A DNA stretch of 45,396 nucleotides from Elusimicrobiales bacterium. GTDB lineage: Bacteria; Elusimicrobiota; Elusimicrobia; Elusimicrobiales; UBA9959. The stretch spans positions 1 through 45,396 of the forward strand of contig JANZZP010000054.1 of assembly GCA_026419335.1 (NCBI GenBank). The letters are read 5' to 3'. Positions 33,940 to 42,921 of the stretch are shown here, piece after piece (position 1 is the first letter of the stretch; each line of letters begins with the position of its first letter). Below the pieces are notes generated by a model. It saw only the letters and a program-made list of their open reading frames with translations, did no database searches and was not told the DNA's origin. The position numbers were made by a program, and so were the translations under genes.

Positions 33940-35421
33940 CTATAATTTTTCTTTTTTAATCTTTTTAATTGATTTCAATAGATTGTTGATTTCTTTTTTA
34001 AATTCTTTGTTTTTCATAATTTCAGAATATGAAAAAAATATTTTTGAAAAATTAGTATAGTTAATGTCATTTTCAATCTTATAAATAAATTCCGGTGGTG
34101 TATATCCCTTTTTTCTTTCTAAATCTAAATCTATAATTTTTACGTTTTGTTGATTTTCTTTATAGAATTCATATCCTAATATAATTGAGTTGAGAAAAGT
34201 TGAAGATGATTGATAGAGACACAGTTGTATTTTGTCATTTGATTTGCTAATAGCATAATCTGTTAATTGGTTTAAGTATGATTTTTCTTTAACTGTTTTT
34301 TGAGTTTCTAAAATATCTTCTGGTAAAACTATTGGCATGATTTTTTTAATATTTGAGATTACCATTTTGTTAATTAATTTTTTTATATTTACTTGATATA
34401 TTTCTGGAATTTTAGGAATTTCTAAAATAAGCAATAATTTGCAACTTTCCTCTTTTTGAAAGATAGCAATTTGTGTATTTATTTTCATATTTTTTAGAAA
34501 GGTAGTTATTAAAATTGTTTTTTCAATTTCATTAGGCTGATTTTGAGTATCAATTAAAAATTCATAAGGTAAAGTGATAGAGGAGATATTTACAAAGTAT
34601 GAAGTAGGTGTTATTTTTAATGTTGAAAAATATGTTATTATTATTTTTGATAGTTGGTTTTCAATCATATTGTTTGTTAATATATCTTTAAAATTTGACA
34701 TTAATATTTGAGTTGCAGTAGATATGATAGGGTGTTCATAAGTTATAAAACACGATAACATCTCGGGATAAAGAATGTTAAGGTATCTATAGGGATAAAT
34801 TTTTATTTTCGTGCTTGTAGAGAAAGATATGTTTTTTTCATTATCGGTTATAATTATTGTTAACTCTCCATTTTGTGGTTGAGTAATAGTTTTTATTTTT
34901 TCTTCTTCTAAATTTAAGTAATTTACCGTAAATATATCTGATGTTTCTGTAGTAAGTTCATGTAATATGATATTATTACTTTTTATATTTATTTTAATTT
35001 TATAACTTTGTGTTGGTTTTTGAGAAAAAGTAATGTATATAAAAGGTTCTTTCGTTATTTTGGAATAAGTTGCAAGCCATATAGTATTAGTTGTAATTTT
35101 TATTTCAGGTTCTAAAGTTTTTTTAATAAATTCTGACTTTTCTGGTTTTTTTTGTTTTTTATTATGTGGATAATATGATTTAGAGTTTTTTTTATCATAA
35201 ATTATTTTTCCGTATTTTTGATTAGTAATTATTTCATAATCTTTTAACGGTTTTATATACTTTTTTGAGTATATTTTATATATGGATTTTTCATAAAAAT
35301 ATTCTCTTAATTTTTCAATTCCAATAATTGTAAGCAGTAAAACAGATAAAAAAGTTAATAGTAGAGATATTAGAAGTATTGATATTTCTAATGTAGTACT
35401 AATAAAAGGACTTTTTTTCAT
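33940..35421 (-). CDS. Membrane-anchored protein of unknown function at the end of the dcw cluster
   Basis: 493 residues. One membrane helix near 11-35 is followed by a large extracytoplasmic part. Residues 95-210 are beta-rich (EIKITTNTIWLATYSKITKE, INIKSNNIILHELTTE). Residues about 277-320 (LPYEFLIDTQNQPNEIEKTI, then LITTFLKNMKINTQIAIF) resemble the core of transglutaminase-like folds, but the catalytic Cys position has Asn/Glu, so it would be inactive. The C-terminus is Lys-rich. It starts 24 nt after murG, where ftsQ or murC would be found in many bacteria; it does not look like either (no POTRA-like motif, no ATP loop). Its position suggests a cell-wall or division role. Confidence 0.6.
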   Translation of the reverse strand: MKKSPFISTTLEISILLISLLLTFLSVLLLTIIGIEKLREYFYEKSIYKIYSKKYIKPLKDYEIITNQKYGKIIYDKKNSKSYYPHNKKQKKPEKSEFIKKTLEPEIKITTNTIWLATYSKITKEPFIYITFSQKPTQSYKIKINIKSNNIILHELTTETSDIFTVNYLNLEEEKIKTITQPQNGELTIIITDNEKNISFSTSTKIKIYPYRYLNILYPEMLSCFITYEHPIISTATQILMSNFKDILTNNMIENQLSKIIITYFSTLKITPTSYFVNISSITLPYEFLIDTQNQPNEIEKTILITTFLKNMKINTQIAIFQKEESCKLLLILEIPKIPEIYQVNIKKLINKMVISNIKKIMPIVLPEDILETQKTVKEKSYLNQLTDYAISKSNDKIQLCLYQSSSTFLNSIILGYEFYKENQQNVKIIDLDLERKKGYTPPEFIYKIENDINYTNFSKIFFSYSEIMKNKEFKKEINNLLKSIKKIKKEKL

Positions 35422-35444
35422 CTCTCAAATTAAATTTTAATTTT

Positions 35445-36557
35445 TTATGTTATAAATTTGAAATTATTTAAAGTTTCCAATATTAATTTCATTGTATTAC
35501 TAACTTGTGGAATATTTATCCTTGAATATGATTTTTTCATAACCTCAAGGCGATTTCCAACTAAAATGAAGTTTATCTTTTTTATAAGCTCAAAAGGAAG
35601 TTTTTCATCATCTTTTAAAATGAAAGCACATCCATTTTCAAATAGAAATCTTGCATTTTCGTATTGATGATTATTAGCAGAATGTGGAAGTGGAATTAGA
35701 ATTGCTGGTTTTTTTGTGTATATTAGCTCTGAGATTGTTGATGCTCCAGAACGAGAAATTATTAAATCTGATACAGCGTATATCTCATTCATATTCTCAT
35801 AGTAATCTAACAAGATCAATTTTTCATCCAATAAAGATGCATTTTCATATCTTTGTTTTACTTCTTCATAATTCTTTTTACCAGTGATGTGAATTACAGT
35901 TATGTTTTTTATATTTTTTGTCTTGATTTCTACTATATAATAATATAGAGCATTGTTTATACTTTTAGAACCTTGACTTCCTCCAAAACATGTTATAACT
36001 GTATCTTGAGAATTTATTTTAAATTTGTTTTTTATTTCTTCTTTATTTATCTCATTTAAAAAAATTTCTCTAATTGGTGTTCCTGTAAGTAGTGATTTGT
36101 TTTCAAATCTATTGTTACGTATGGGTAAACCTAAAAATATTTTTTTGGCAAAAAAACCTGAGAGGTAGTTTCCAAGACCAAAAATAGCATTAGATTCGTG
36201 TATATATATTGGAATTCTTTTAAAATAGGCAGGAATTAGAAATGGGAAGGAAACATAACTTCCAGTTAGAAAAATACAATCCGGTTGAAAGTCTGATAAA
36301 ATTGTGTTTGAGTAAATTAATGATTTGATAAACTTCCATAAAAATATAATATGTTTTATTGGATTTAAACTTCTTGGAAATGAAATTATATCTATTTCAA
36401 CATAAGCGATATCTTCTTCTTTTAAAATTTCAAGCGATATATCATTTTCTTTTACCGCAAATACAACTTTGTTATCTTTTTTTATTAACTCTTTTGCGAT
36501 AGAAAATCCCGGATAAAAATGTCCACCTGTTCCTCCACCTGCAATTATAATTTTCAT
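35445..36557 (-). CDS. murG: UDP-N-acetylglucosamine transferase MurG (lipid II synthase)
   Basis: Transfers GlcNAc from UDP-GlcNAc to lipid I on the inner face of the membrane. 370 residues. The N-terminal GGGTGGHFYPG near residue 7 is the lipid/phosphate G-loop; HESNAIFGLGN near 122, FGGSQGSKSINNAL near 191 (second G-loop) and SRSGASTISELIYTKKPAILIPLPHSANN near 268-296 are the donor-binding motifs. The ATGA overlap with ftsW fixes the start. Gene order ftsW-murG is the usual one. Confidence 0.96.
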   Translation of the reverse strand: MKIIIAGGGTGGHFYPGFSIAKELIKKDNKVVFAVKENDISLEILKEEDIAYVEIDIISFPRSLNPIKHIIFLWKFIKSLIYSNTILSDFQPDCIFLTGSYVSFPFLIPAYFKRIPIYIHESNAIFGLGNYLSGFFAKKIFLGLPIRNNRFENKSLLTGTPIREIFLNEINKEEIKNKFKINSQDTVITCFGGSQGSKSINNALYYYIVEIKTKNIKNITVIHITGKKNYEEVKQRYENASLLDEKLILLDYYENMNEIYAVSDLIISRSGASTISELIYTKKPAILIPLPHSANNHQYENARFLFENGCAFILKDDEKLPFELIKKINFILVGNRLEVMKKSYSRINIPQVSNTMKLILETLNNFKFIT

Positions 36558-37660
36558 ATTTTTTTTCTCCTCATAGATACATTTAAAATAAAACCTACCA
36601 TTATTGCAGTTGTAACTATCGATGAGCCTCCATATGAAAAAAATGGTAGAGGTATTCCTTTTGTTGGAAGCATGCCAGCACTCATTGCTATGTTGAAAAT
36701 TGCTTGGAAAGTTATTAAAAATGCAGAAGAGAATGCAAGTATGCTTAAAAAAACAGATGAAGAATTTTTTGAGATTATTAAAGCTCTGATGAAGAAAAAA
36801 GTAAAGAGAAGTATTATTAAACTTACTCCAATAAAACCAGTTTCTTCTGCAATTATTGGAAATATAAAATCAGTATGTGATTCAGGAAGATATTTTAATT
36901 TCATTATTGAATTTCCTGGACCTTTACCAAACCACCAACCACTACCAATGGCTGCAAGAGATTGTACGATCTGAAATGATTTACCTTCAGGATCTTGCCA
37001 AGGATTTAAAAATGCCTTTATTCTATCGATTCTGTATTTATGTCTTTTTATTTCCATTATTATTATAGGTATTGATATAAGTATAGGGGTTATTATGTAA
37101 CTTAGCTTTATACCAGCTATAAAGAATGCAGCTACTGATGTCATAAATATTATAAAAGGTGTTCCTATATCTGGTTCAATTGCGATTAGAAGTAGAATTA
37201 TTGATATTATTATTATAGGTTTAATCAGGATTTTTATATTTGATAGTTTTGAGTAATTTTTATCTATAAAGTGGCTTATATAAAAAATTACTGATATTTT
37301 AGCTATTTCAGATGTTTGAACTTTAAATAAACCAAGTGGTATCCATCTTCTTGCATTTTGTGTAGGTGGCATAAATAATGTTATTATTAAAAGTATTATT
37401 GTTATTATCATTATCAATGGTATTTTAGTTCTTATTTTTTCAAGATCAAGAAGTGATACGTATACCATTAAAAAAAATGCAAGAATAGTCCAAATAGTTT
37501 GTTTTATAAATATTGTGTATGCATTTGATAATGCAGAACTTGCAGAACAAACAAAGGCAAGTCCTAATATCATAAGAGTTGTTGTTATTAGAAAAAGATA
37601 CTTATCAAAAAATCTTATTTCAGCTGTTATTTTGAAAATTCTTTTCCTTTTAAATTTCAT
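36554..37660 (-). CDS. ftsW: FtsW, SEDS-family peptidoglycan glycosyltransferase of the divisome
   Basis: 368 residues with about ten membrane helices. The conserved SEDS loop GSGWWFGKGPGNSIMKLKYL near 240 continues into PESHTDFIFPIIAEETGFIG near 262, and ends with PLPFFSYGGSS near 335. FtsW polymerises lipid II together with the transpeptidase FtsI, which lies in the same cluster. It overlaps murD and murG by 4 nt each. The FtsW rather than RodA assignment rests on gene context. Confidence 0.94.
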   Translation of the reverse strand: MKFKRKRIFKITAEIRFFDKYLFLITTTLMILGLAFVCSASSALSNAYTIFIKQTIWTILAFFLMVYVSLLDLEKIRTKIPLIMIITIILLIITLFMPPTQNARRWIPLGLFKVQTSEIAKISVIFYISHFIDKNYSKLSNIKILIKPIIIISIILLLIAIEPDIGTPFIIFMTSVAAFFIAGIKLSYIITPILISIPIIIMEIKRHKYRIDRIKAFLNPWQDPEGKSFQIVQSLAAIGSGWWFGKGPGNSIMKLKYLPESHTDFIFPIIAEETGFIGVSLIILLFTFFFIRALIISKNSSSVFLSILAFSSAFLITFQAIFNIAMSAGMLPTKGIPLPFFSYGGSSIVTTAIMVGFILNVSMRRKKI

Positions 37661-38988
37661 AATGAATTAACAAGTCTTTTGAAAATTTTACCTCTCTCTT
37701 CAAAATTTTTAAATTGGTCAAATGAAGCACAAGCAGGTGATAACAAAACTATATCTCCAGGTTTTGATATATTGCTTACATATTTAACTGCGTTTTTGAT
37801 ATTGGAACAATTTTTTATATCTATAACGCTAGATAAATCTTTTTCTATTAATTTTGCAGCAGAACCTATGGTAATTATTTTTTTTACATATTTTTTAATT
37901 AAAGGTATCAAGGGAGTGTATGGTGCTCCTTTGTGAATTCCCCCTAATATAAGTATTATGTTTTTCTCTCTTCCAAGAGCCTTTAAAGAGACAATAGTAG
38001 AATCTACATTTGTTGCTTTTGAATCGTTATAATATTTTACACCATTGATTTCTTTTACAAATTCTATTCTATGTTCAAGTCCTTTAAAACTTAATAAAAC
38101 TTCTTGGATAGTTTCATAATCAACTCCACATGATAGAGATATTAAAATTGCCGCCATCTGGTTTTGTATATTGTGAATGCCTGGAATTTGTGATGGTATG
38201 AAAGGCTTTTTCAGATTTTTTACAAATATTTTCCCTTTTTCATAAAATGCATCTAGGTTTCTTTTTTTTATTGAGAATCTTATTATATTAAAAGGTTTAT
38301 CTTTTATTTTGTTAAGTGTAGGGTCATCTCCGTTTAAAATTAAGGTAGATGATTTATCCATATATGAGAATATTTTAAATTTTGCTTTAATATAGTTTTC
38401 CATAGAACCGTGATGTTCAATATGGTCTGGTGTTATGTTTAAAATTGATGCAATTTTTGGTTTTATAAAGGTAGAATCCTCAATTTGATAACTTGATATT
38501 TCTATTACAAGCCAATCATTTTGTTTTGCGCTTAAAACTTTTGATGATATTGGATAGCCAATATTTCCACATAGTATAGCTTTGGTTGATTTTTTTTTAA
38601 GATATGAGTCTAAAATTAGATATGTTAAATATGTCGTTGTGCTTTTTCCATTTGTTCCTGTTATCATAATTGTGTTTTGTGTTTTTGATAATGATAAAGC
38701 AAGCTCTACCTCACTAAATATTGGCTTTCTATATTTTTTTATTAATTTTATAATTTTGTTTTGAGGTAGTATACCTGGGCTTTTAATAGCAAAGTCTATT
38801 TCTTTTATAATTTTATTGTTTATTTTAGATTCGTTTATATAATGGAAGCTAGTATTTATTTTATTTTTATCAGAAATTATTATATTTTTCGTTATTTTTT
38901 TAAGTATAAGTTTTGCGGCTTCAATACCGCTTTTCCCACCACCTATTATTAAACATTTTTTATCTTTGAAATTTTGAGGTATAAACAT
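37657..38988 (-). CDS. murD: UDP-N-acetylmuramoyl-L-alanine:D-glutamate ligase (MurD)
   Basis: Adds D-glutamate to UDP-MurNAc-L-Ala. 443 residues. The N-terminal Rossmann domain has KCLIIGGGKSGIEAAKLILK; the ATP loop is ITGTNGKSTTTYL near residue 108; NITPDHIEHHGSMENYIKAK near 187 is the MurD nucleotide and substrate segment; EHRIEFVKEINGVKYYNDSK near 298 and ATNVDS carry the Mur-ligase domain 3 entry; LLSPACASFDQFKNFEERG near 415 is MurD-specific. It lies 4 nt after mraY. Normal length, no anomalies seen. Confidence 0.96.
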   Translation of the reverse strand: MFIPQNFKDKKCLIIGGGKSGIEAAKLILKKITKNIIISDKNKINTSFHYINESKINNKIIKEIDFAIKSPGILPQNKIIKLIKKYRKPIFSEVELALSLSKTQNTIMITGTNGKSTTTYLTYLILDSYLKKKSTKAILCGNIGYPISSKVLSAKQNDWLVIEISSYQIEDSTFIKPKIASILNITPDHIEHHGSMENYIKAKFKIFSYMDKSSTLILNGDDPTLNKIKDKPFNIIRFSIKKRNLDAFYEKGKIFVKNLKKPFIPSQIPGIHNIQNQMAAILISLSCGVDYETIQEVLLSFKGLEHRIEFVKEINGVKYYNDSKATNVDSTIVSLKALGREKNIILILGGIHKGAPYTPLIPLIKKYVKKIITIGSAAKLIEKDLSSVIDIKNCSNIKNAVKYVSNISKPGDIVLLSPACASFDQFKNFEERGKIFKRLVNSL

Positions 38989-38992
38989 ATCT

Positions 38993-40078
38993 TTATCTTA
39001 TTTTTAACGATGATAAGGCTAAAAGCATAAGCATTATTCCACATATCCAAAATCTTACAGTTACCTTTGGTTCAGCTATTCCTTTTAGTTCGAAATGGTG
39101 GTGTATAGGAGCCATAAGAAAAACTCTTTTTTTGTTTCGGTATTTATATGAAAGCATTTGTATAATTACTGATAAAGTTTCTATTACAAACATTCCACCT
39201 GCAATTGGTAATAATAATTCGTGTTTTATCATTATTGCGGAGATTCCAATTGTACCACCTAAAAATAAAGAGCTTGTATCTCCCATAAATATCTCAGCGG
39301 GATATGCATTATACCATAAAAAACCAAGACATGCCCCAACCATAGCTCCTAAAAATATTGATATTTCTCCAGCACCTTCAACATATATTAACTTTAAATA
39401 ATTTGCCCATTTTATATTTCCTGCACAATATGACATAATTATAAATGTTAATGCTGTAAATATTACAAGTCCAGATGCAAGTCCGTCTTGTCCATCACTT
39501 AAATTTACAGCGTTTGAAGAGCCAATAATTACAAGCATTTCAAAGAAAAAATAGAAAACTCCTAAATTGATTATTAGATTTTTGGTATATGGAATTAATA
39601 GATGAGTTGGATATAAGTTAGATGGTGGATTTATGGCAAGATATCCTACTACAAAAGTAGCAGTAAGTGTTTGAATTAAAAATTTAATCCAACTTGGAGC
39701 ACCTTTTGGGTCTTTTTTTATAAGTTTTGTGTAATCATCAAGCCATCCGCAGAATGCAAGCATAATAGAAGATATAATAAGAACTATTATGAATCTATTA
39801 TCTGGACGTGCCCAAAGAATTGTTGATAGTATCAAAGATATAAATATTATTATTCCCCCCATCGTTGGGGTTCCAGATTTTGATAGATGTGTTTTTGGTC
39901 CATCTAATCTTTGTATTTGTTGAATTTTATATTCTTTTAACTTTTTTATTATATATGGAGCTATTATTATAGCGATTAGAAAGGATGTAATTATAGCACC
40001 ACTTATTCTAACTGATATGTAGTAGAAAAGATTAAATGGAAAAAAGTAATCTTTTAGAGTATGAAGGTAGTAGAGCAT
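38993..40078 (-). CDS. mraY: Phospho-N-acetylmuramoyl-pentapeptide transferase MraY
   Basis: Transfers phospho-MurNAc-pentapeptide to undecaprenyl phosphate, giving lipid I. 361 residues with about ten helices. Catalytic segments: CGWLDDYTKLIKKDPKG near 110 (Asp pair), SNAVNLSDGQDGLASG near 190 (family usually NLTDGLDGLA), FMGDTSSLFLGGT near 262, and APIHHHFELKGIAEPKVTVR near 322 (His triad). Follows murF by 16 nt. Identity is secure. Confidence 0.96.
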   Translation of the reverse strand: MLYYLHTLKDYFFPFNLFYYISVRISGAIITSFLIAIIIAPYIIKKLKEYKIQQIQRLDGPKTHLSKSGTPTMGGIIIFISLILSTILWARPDNRFIIVLIISSIMLAFCGWLDDYTKLIKKDPKGAPSWIKFLIQTLTATFVVGYLAINPPSNLYPTHLLIPYTKNLIINLGVFYFFFEMLVIIGSSNAVNLSDGQDGLASGLVIFTALTFIIMSYCAGNIKWANYLKLIYVEGAGEISIFLGAMVGACLGFLWYNAYPAEIFMGDTSSLFLGGTIGISAIMIKHELLLPIAGGMFVIETLSVIIQMLSYKYRNKKRVFLMAPIHHHFELKGIAEPKVTVRFWICGIMLMLLALSSLKIR

Positions 40079-40094
40079 TTTAAAACTCCTTTAA

Positions 40095-41435
40095 TTAATA
40101 TTTCAGATCAATAAATTTTTCAAATTTCATAGATCTTGATGCTTTGATGAGTATGTTTATGTTATTATTTTTTTCAATAAAATCTTTTATCTCATCAACT
40201 GCATCATCAGTTTTACTATAATATTTTATATTTTTAATTTTTTCTTTTAAATAATCATAGGCATTTTTAATCTCTGGACCTATTAAAAACACAAAATCCG
40301 GTTTAATTTTTTCTATTTTTTTTCCAAGCTTCAAGTGTTCTGTTTTAGAATAATTTCCTAATTCTTTCATATCTCCTAATATTAAACTGAAGGGTTTTCT
40401 TTTAGAAATTTCTTTTATAGCAAGCTCCATAGATTGGGGATTTGCATTATAAGCATCAAATATAATTATAGATTTTTCTCTTTTTATTATCTGCATTCTC
40501 ATTTCAACACCTTCAAAAGATTCAAGAGATTTTATTATTTTATTTGTAGGTATTGATAAAAGATCACAAGCTATAAAAGCTGCTGCAGCATTCAAATAAT
40601 TGTGTTCAATATCATTTTTTAATCTTATGTGATATTTTTTATTCTTATAGTTAAATATAAAATCTGAATTACCCTTTTCTATAAAAAGGGAATTTTTTTT
40701 ACTGAATCCAAAAGATATTACATTTTTTAAATTAGTTAATCTTTGAAGATATTTGTTATCCCCATTAACTATTATTTTTCCATTTTTCTTTAAATTTTTT
40801 ATTACTTCAGTTTCTGCCCTAAAGACATTTTCCATATTCTTAAAAAACTCCATATGTTCAGCTGCAATAGTTGTAATTACAGCAATATCGGGATTTATTA
40901 TTTTTGATAATTTGTCGACCTCACCAACCAATGAAGACCCTATTTCAAAAACTCCGTATCGATGTTTTTTTTGTGTTTCTAAAACTGATAAAGGGAGTCC
41001 AAATTCGTTGTTTAAATTACCTTTATTTGATATTGTGGGTAGATGGGATGAGAGTATATTCTTAATCATTTCCTTTGTAGTAGTTTTTCCATTTGAACCA
41101 GTAACTGATATTGTTTTTATATTAAATCTTGAATAATGATATTTGGCAAATTCATGTAAAGCTTTTAACGTGTCGGAACATACTATGTAAAAAGAGGTTT
41201 TTTTGTATAATGGTGATTCTATAGATGATATTATTCCTTTAGCTCCTTTTTTTATTGCTTCATCTACAAAATCATTACCATCAAAATTTTTTCCTTTAAG
41301 TGCCCAAAATATATCTCCTTTTTTTAGTATACGAGTGTCTGTTATTATTTCATTGATTATAGTTTTTTTATTGTTGTGTATTAATTTGCCACCACACACT
41401 AAAGCTAATTTTTCAGGTTTTATATTTAATTTCAT
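40095..41435 (-). CDS. murF: UDP-N-acetylmuramoyl-tripeptide:D-Ala-D-Ala ligase (MurF)
   Basis: Adds D-Ala-D-Ala to complete the pentapeptide. About 446 residues from the ATG at 41435. An in-frame TTG at 41459 would add eight residues but overlap murE, and the family's N-terminus (L-A-L-V-C-G-G-K-L) begins just after the ATG. Motifs: SVTGSNGKTTTKEMIKN near 108 (ATP loop), NEFGLPLSVL near 138, FEIGSS near 155, AAEHMEFFKNMENVFRAETE near 190, FDAYNANPQSMELAI near 324, and GDMKELG near 350. A normal enzyme next to murE. Confidence 0.95.
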   Translation of the reverse strand: MKLNIKPEKLALVCGGKLIHNNKKTIINEIITDTRILKKGDIFWALKGKNFDGNDFVDEAIKKGAKGIISSIESPLYKKTSFYIVCSDTLKALHEFAKYHYSRFNIKTISVTGSNGKTTTKEMIKNILSSHLPTISNKGNLNNEFGLPLSVLETQKKHRYGVFEIGSSLVGEVDKLSKIINPDIAVITTIAAEHMEFFKNMENVFRAETEVIKNLKKNGKIIVNGDNKYLQRLTNLKNVISFGFSKKNSLFIEKGNSDFIFNYKNKKYHIRLKNDIEHNYLNAAAAFIACDLLSIPTNKIIKSLESFEGVEMRMQIIKREKSIIIFDAYNANPQSMELAIKEISKRKPFSLILGDMKELGNYSKTEHLKLGKKIEKIKPDFVFLIGPEIKNAYDYLKEKIKNIKYYSKTDDAVDEIKDFIEKNNNINILIKASRSMKFEKFIDLKY

Positions 41436-41442
41436 TTTGGTA

Positions 41443-42909
41443 CTATAAATTTTTTTCAAGAGCTTTTAAAACTTCTTCTCTATCACTAAAATAGATTTTT
41501 CCTTGTGCAGTTATTTGGTATTCTTCATGACCTTTACCTGCAATAAGTATTATATCTCCTTTTTTAGCAATTTCTATTGCTTTTATTATAGCATCTCTTC
41601 TATCTGGAATTATATAGTAATTTGAATAATTTAGTTCTTTTATTCCTTTTTCTATTTCATTTATTATTTTTAATGGATCTTCTGTTCTTGGATTGTCTGA
41701 TGTAATTATGACAAAATCGCTAAATATGGCTGCAATTTTTCCCATAGGAGCTCTTTTTGTTGGATCTCTATCACCACCACATCCAAAAACTGTTATTATT
41801 CTTTCATGTGGTATCTGTTTGAGTGTTTTTAGTGTTTCTTTAAGAGAGTCTTCTGTATGAGCATAATCTATATATACATTAAACCCTTTTGGTGAAGATA
41901 TTTTTTCTAATCTTCCTTTAACTGGAGTCAGATTTTCAATGTAAGGTATTATTTTTTCAAAATCATTTGTTACAGTTAATACTAAAGATGTTGCTGCTAA
42001 AATATTGTAGATATTGTATATACCACAAAGTTGTGTTTTTATGTTATAACTTTTTCCTTGAAAATGTATATCGAAATTTGAACCTTCTAAATTTATTTTA
42101 ATATTTGATGCATAAAGGTCTGCTTTTTGTTTTATTCCAAAGGTAATAATTTTTGATTTTTTTATTATACTAATTATTTCTTTAGATACAGGATCATCTA
42201 TATTTAATATAACAGTTTTTTCATTTTTAGGTGATAATTCAATTAGATGAAAAAGTCTTATTTTTGAGTTTTTGTAATCATCAATTGTTTTATGAAAATC
42301 AAGATGATCTGATTGTAAATTTGTAAATATACATATATCAAATTCAACTGAATCTACTTTTTTTAATTTTAAAGCATGAGATGAAACTTCCATAATACAA
42401 AAATTAACCTCATCTTTTAAAAATTCAATAAATATCTGATCAAGCAAAGGAGGATATGGTGTTGTGTTTTGCGCTTCCATTATAATTCTTTTATAAGTTC
42501 TGTAATTTATAGTTCCAATTACACCAGTTTTAATATTTTGTGAAATAAGCATTTGTTCTATAAAATGACTAACAGATGTTTTTCCCTTTGTTCCTGTTAT
42601 TCCGATTATTTTCATTTTAGATGTTGGGTTTTGATGAAAATTTTTAGATGCTTTTGAAAGAGTTAGATTTATATCACTAACTTTTATTACTGGAATATTA
42701 GTTATATTTGTTTCTTTTTCTGTTATTATAATGGATGCCCCATTTTTAATTGCTTCATCTATAAAAATGTTTCCATCAGTTTTTTCACCTTTAATTGCAA
42801 AAAAAATATATCCAGGTTTTATTTTTTTTGAATCTATCTCAATGCCTTTTATTTCAATATCTTTTTTTATATTTATATTTGTATCTTTTAAAACTTCAGA
42901 TAATTTCAT
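41443..42909 (-). CDS. murE: UDP-N-acetylmuramoyl-tripeptide synthetase (MurE), DAP type
   Basis: Adds the third stem-peptide residue. 488 residues. The ATP loop is GITGTKGKTSVSHFIEQML near 104, NTTPYPPLLDQIF near 150 is the substrate segment, MEVSSHALKLKKVD near 175, the nucleotide segment FTNLQSDHLDFH near 195, then FGCGGDRDPTKRAPMGKIA near 375. DNPRTEDPLKII near 405 carries DNPR, the motif associated with meso-diaminopimelate selection in family members. The third residue is therefore probably meso-DAP (inference from motif). It lies 12 nt after ftsI and has a normal length. Confidence 0.95.
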   Translation of the reverse strand: MKLSEVLKDTNINIKKDIEIKGIEIDSKKIKPGYIFFAIKGEKTDGNIFIDEAIKNGASIIITEKETNITNIPVIKVSDINLTLSKASKNFHQNPTSKMKIIGITGTKGKTSVSHFIEQMLISQNIKTGVIGTINYRTYKRIIMEAQNTTPYPPLLDQIFIEFLKDEVNFCIMEVSSHALKLKKVDSVEFDICIFTNLQSDHLDFHKTIDDYKNSKIRLFHLIELSPKNEKTVILNIDDPVSKEIISIIKKSKIITFGIKQKADLYASNIKINLEGSNFDIHFQGKSYNIKTQLCGIYNIYNILAATSLVLTVTNDFEKIIPYIENLTPVKGRLEKISSPKGFNVYIDYAHTEDSLKETLKTLKQIPHERIITVFGCGGDRDPTKRAPMGKIAAIFSDFVIITSDNPRTEDPLKIINEIEKGIKELNYSNYYIIPDRRDAIIKAIEIAKKGDIILIAGKGHEEYQITAQGKIYFSDREEVLKALEKNL

Positions 42910-42921
42910 AAATAAATTTTA

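Noticed and set aside
41436..41459. TTG start of murF overlapping murE
   Set aside because: The extra eight residues do not match the family's N-terminus, and the ATG at 41435 avoids the overlap with murE, so I use the ATG.
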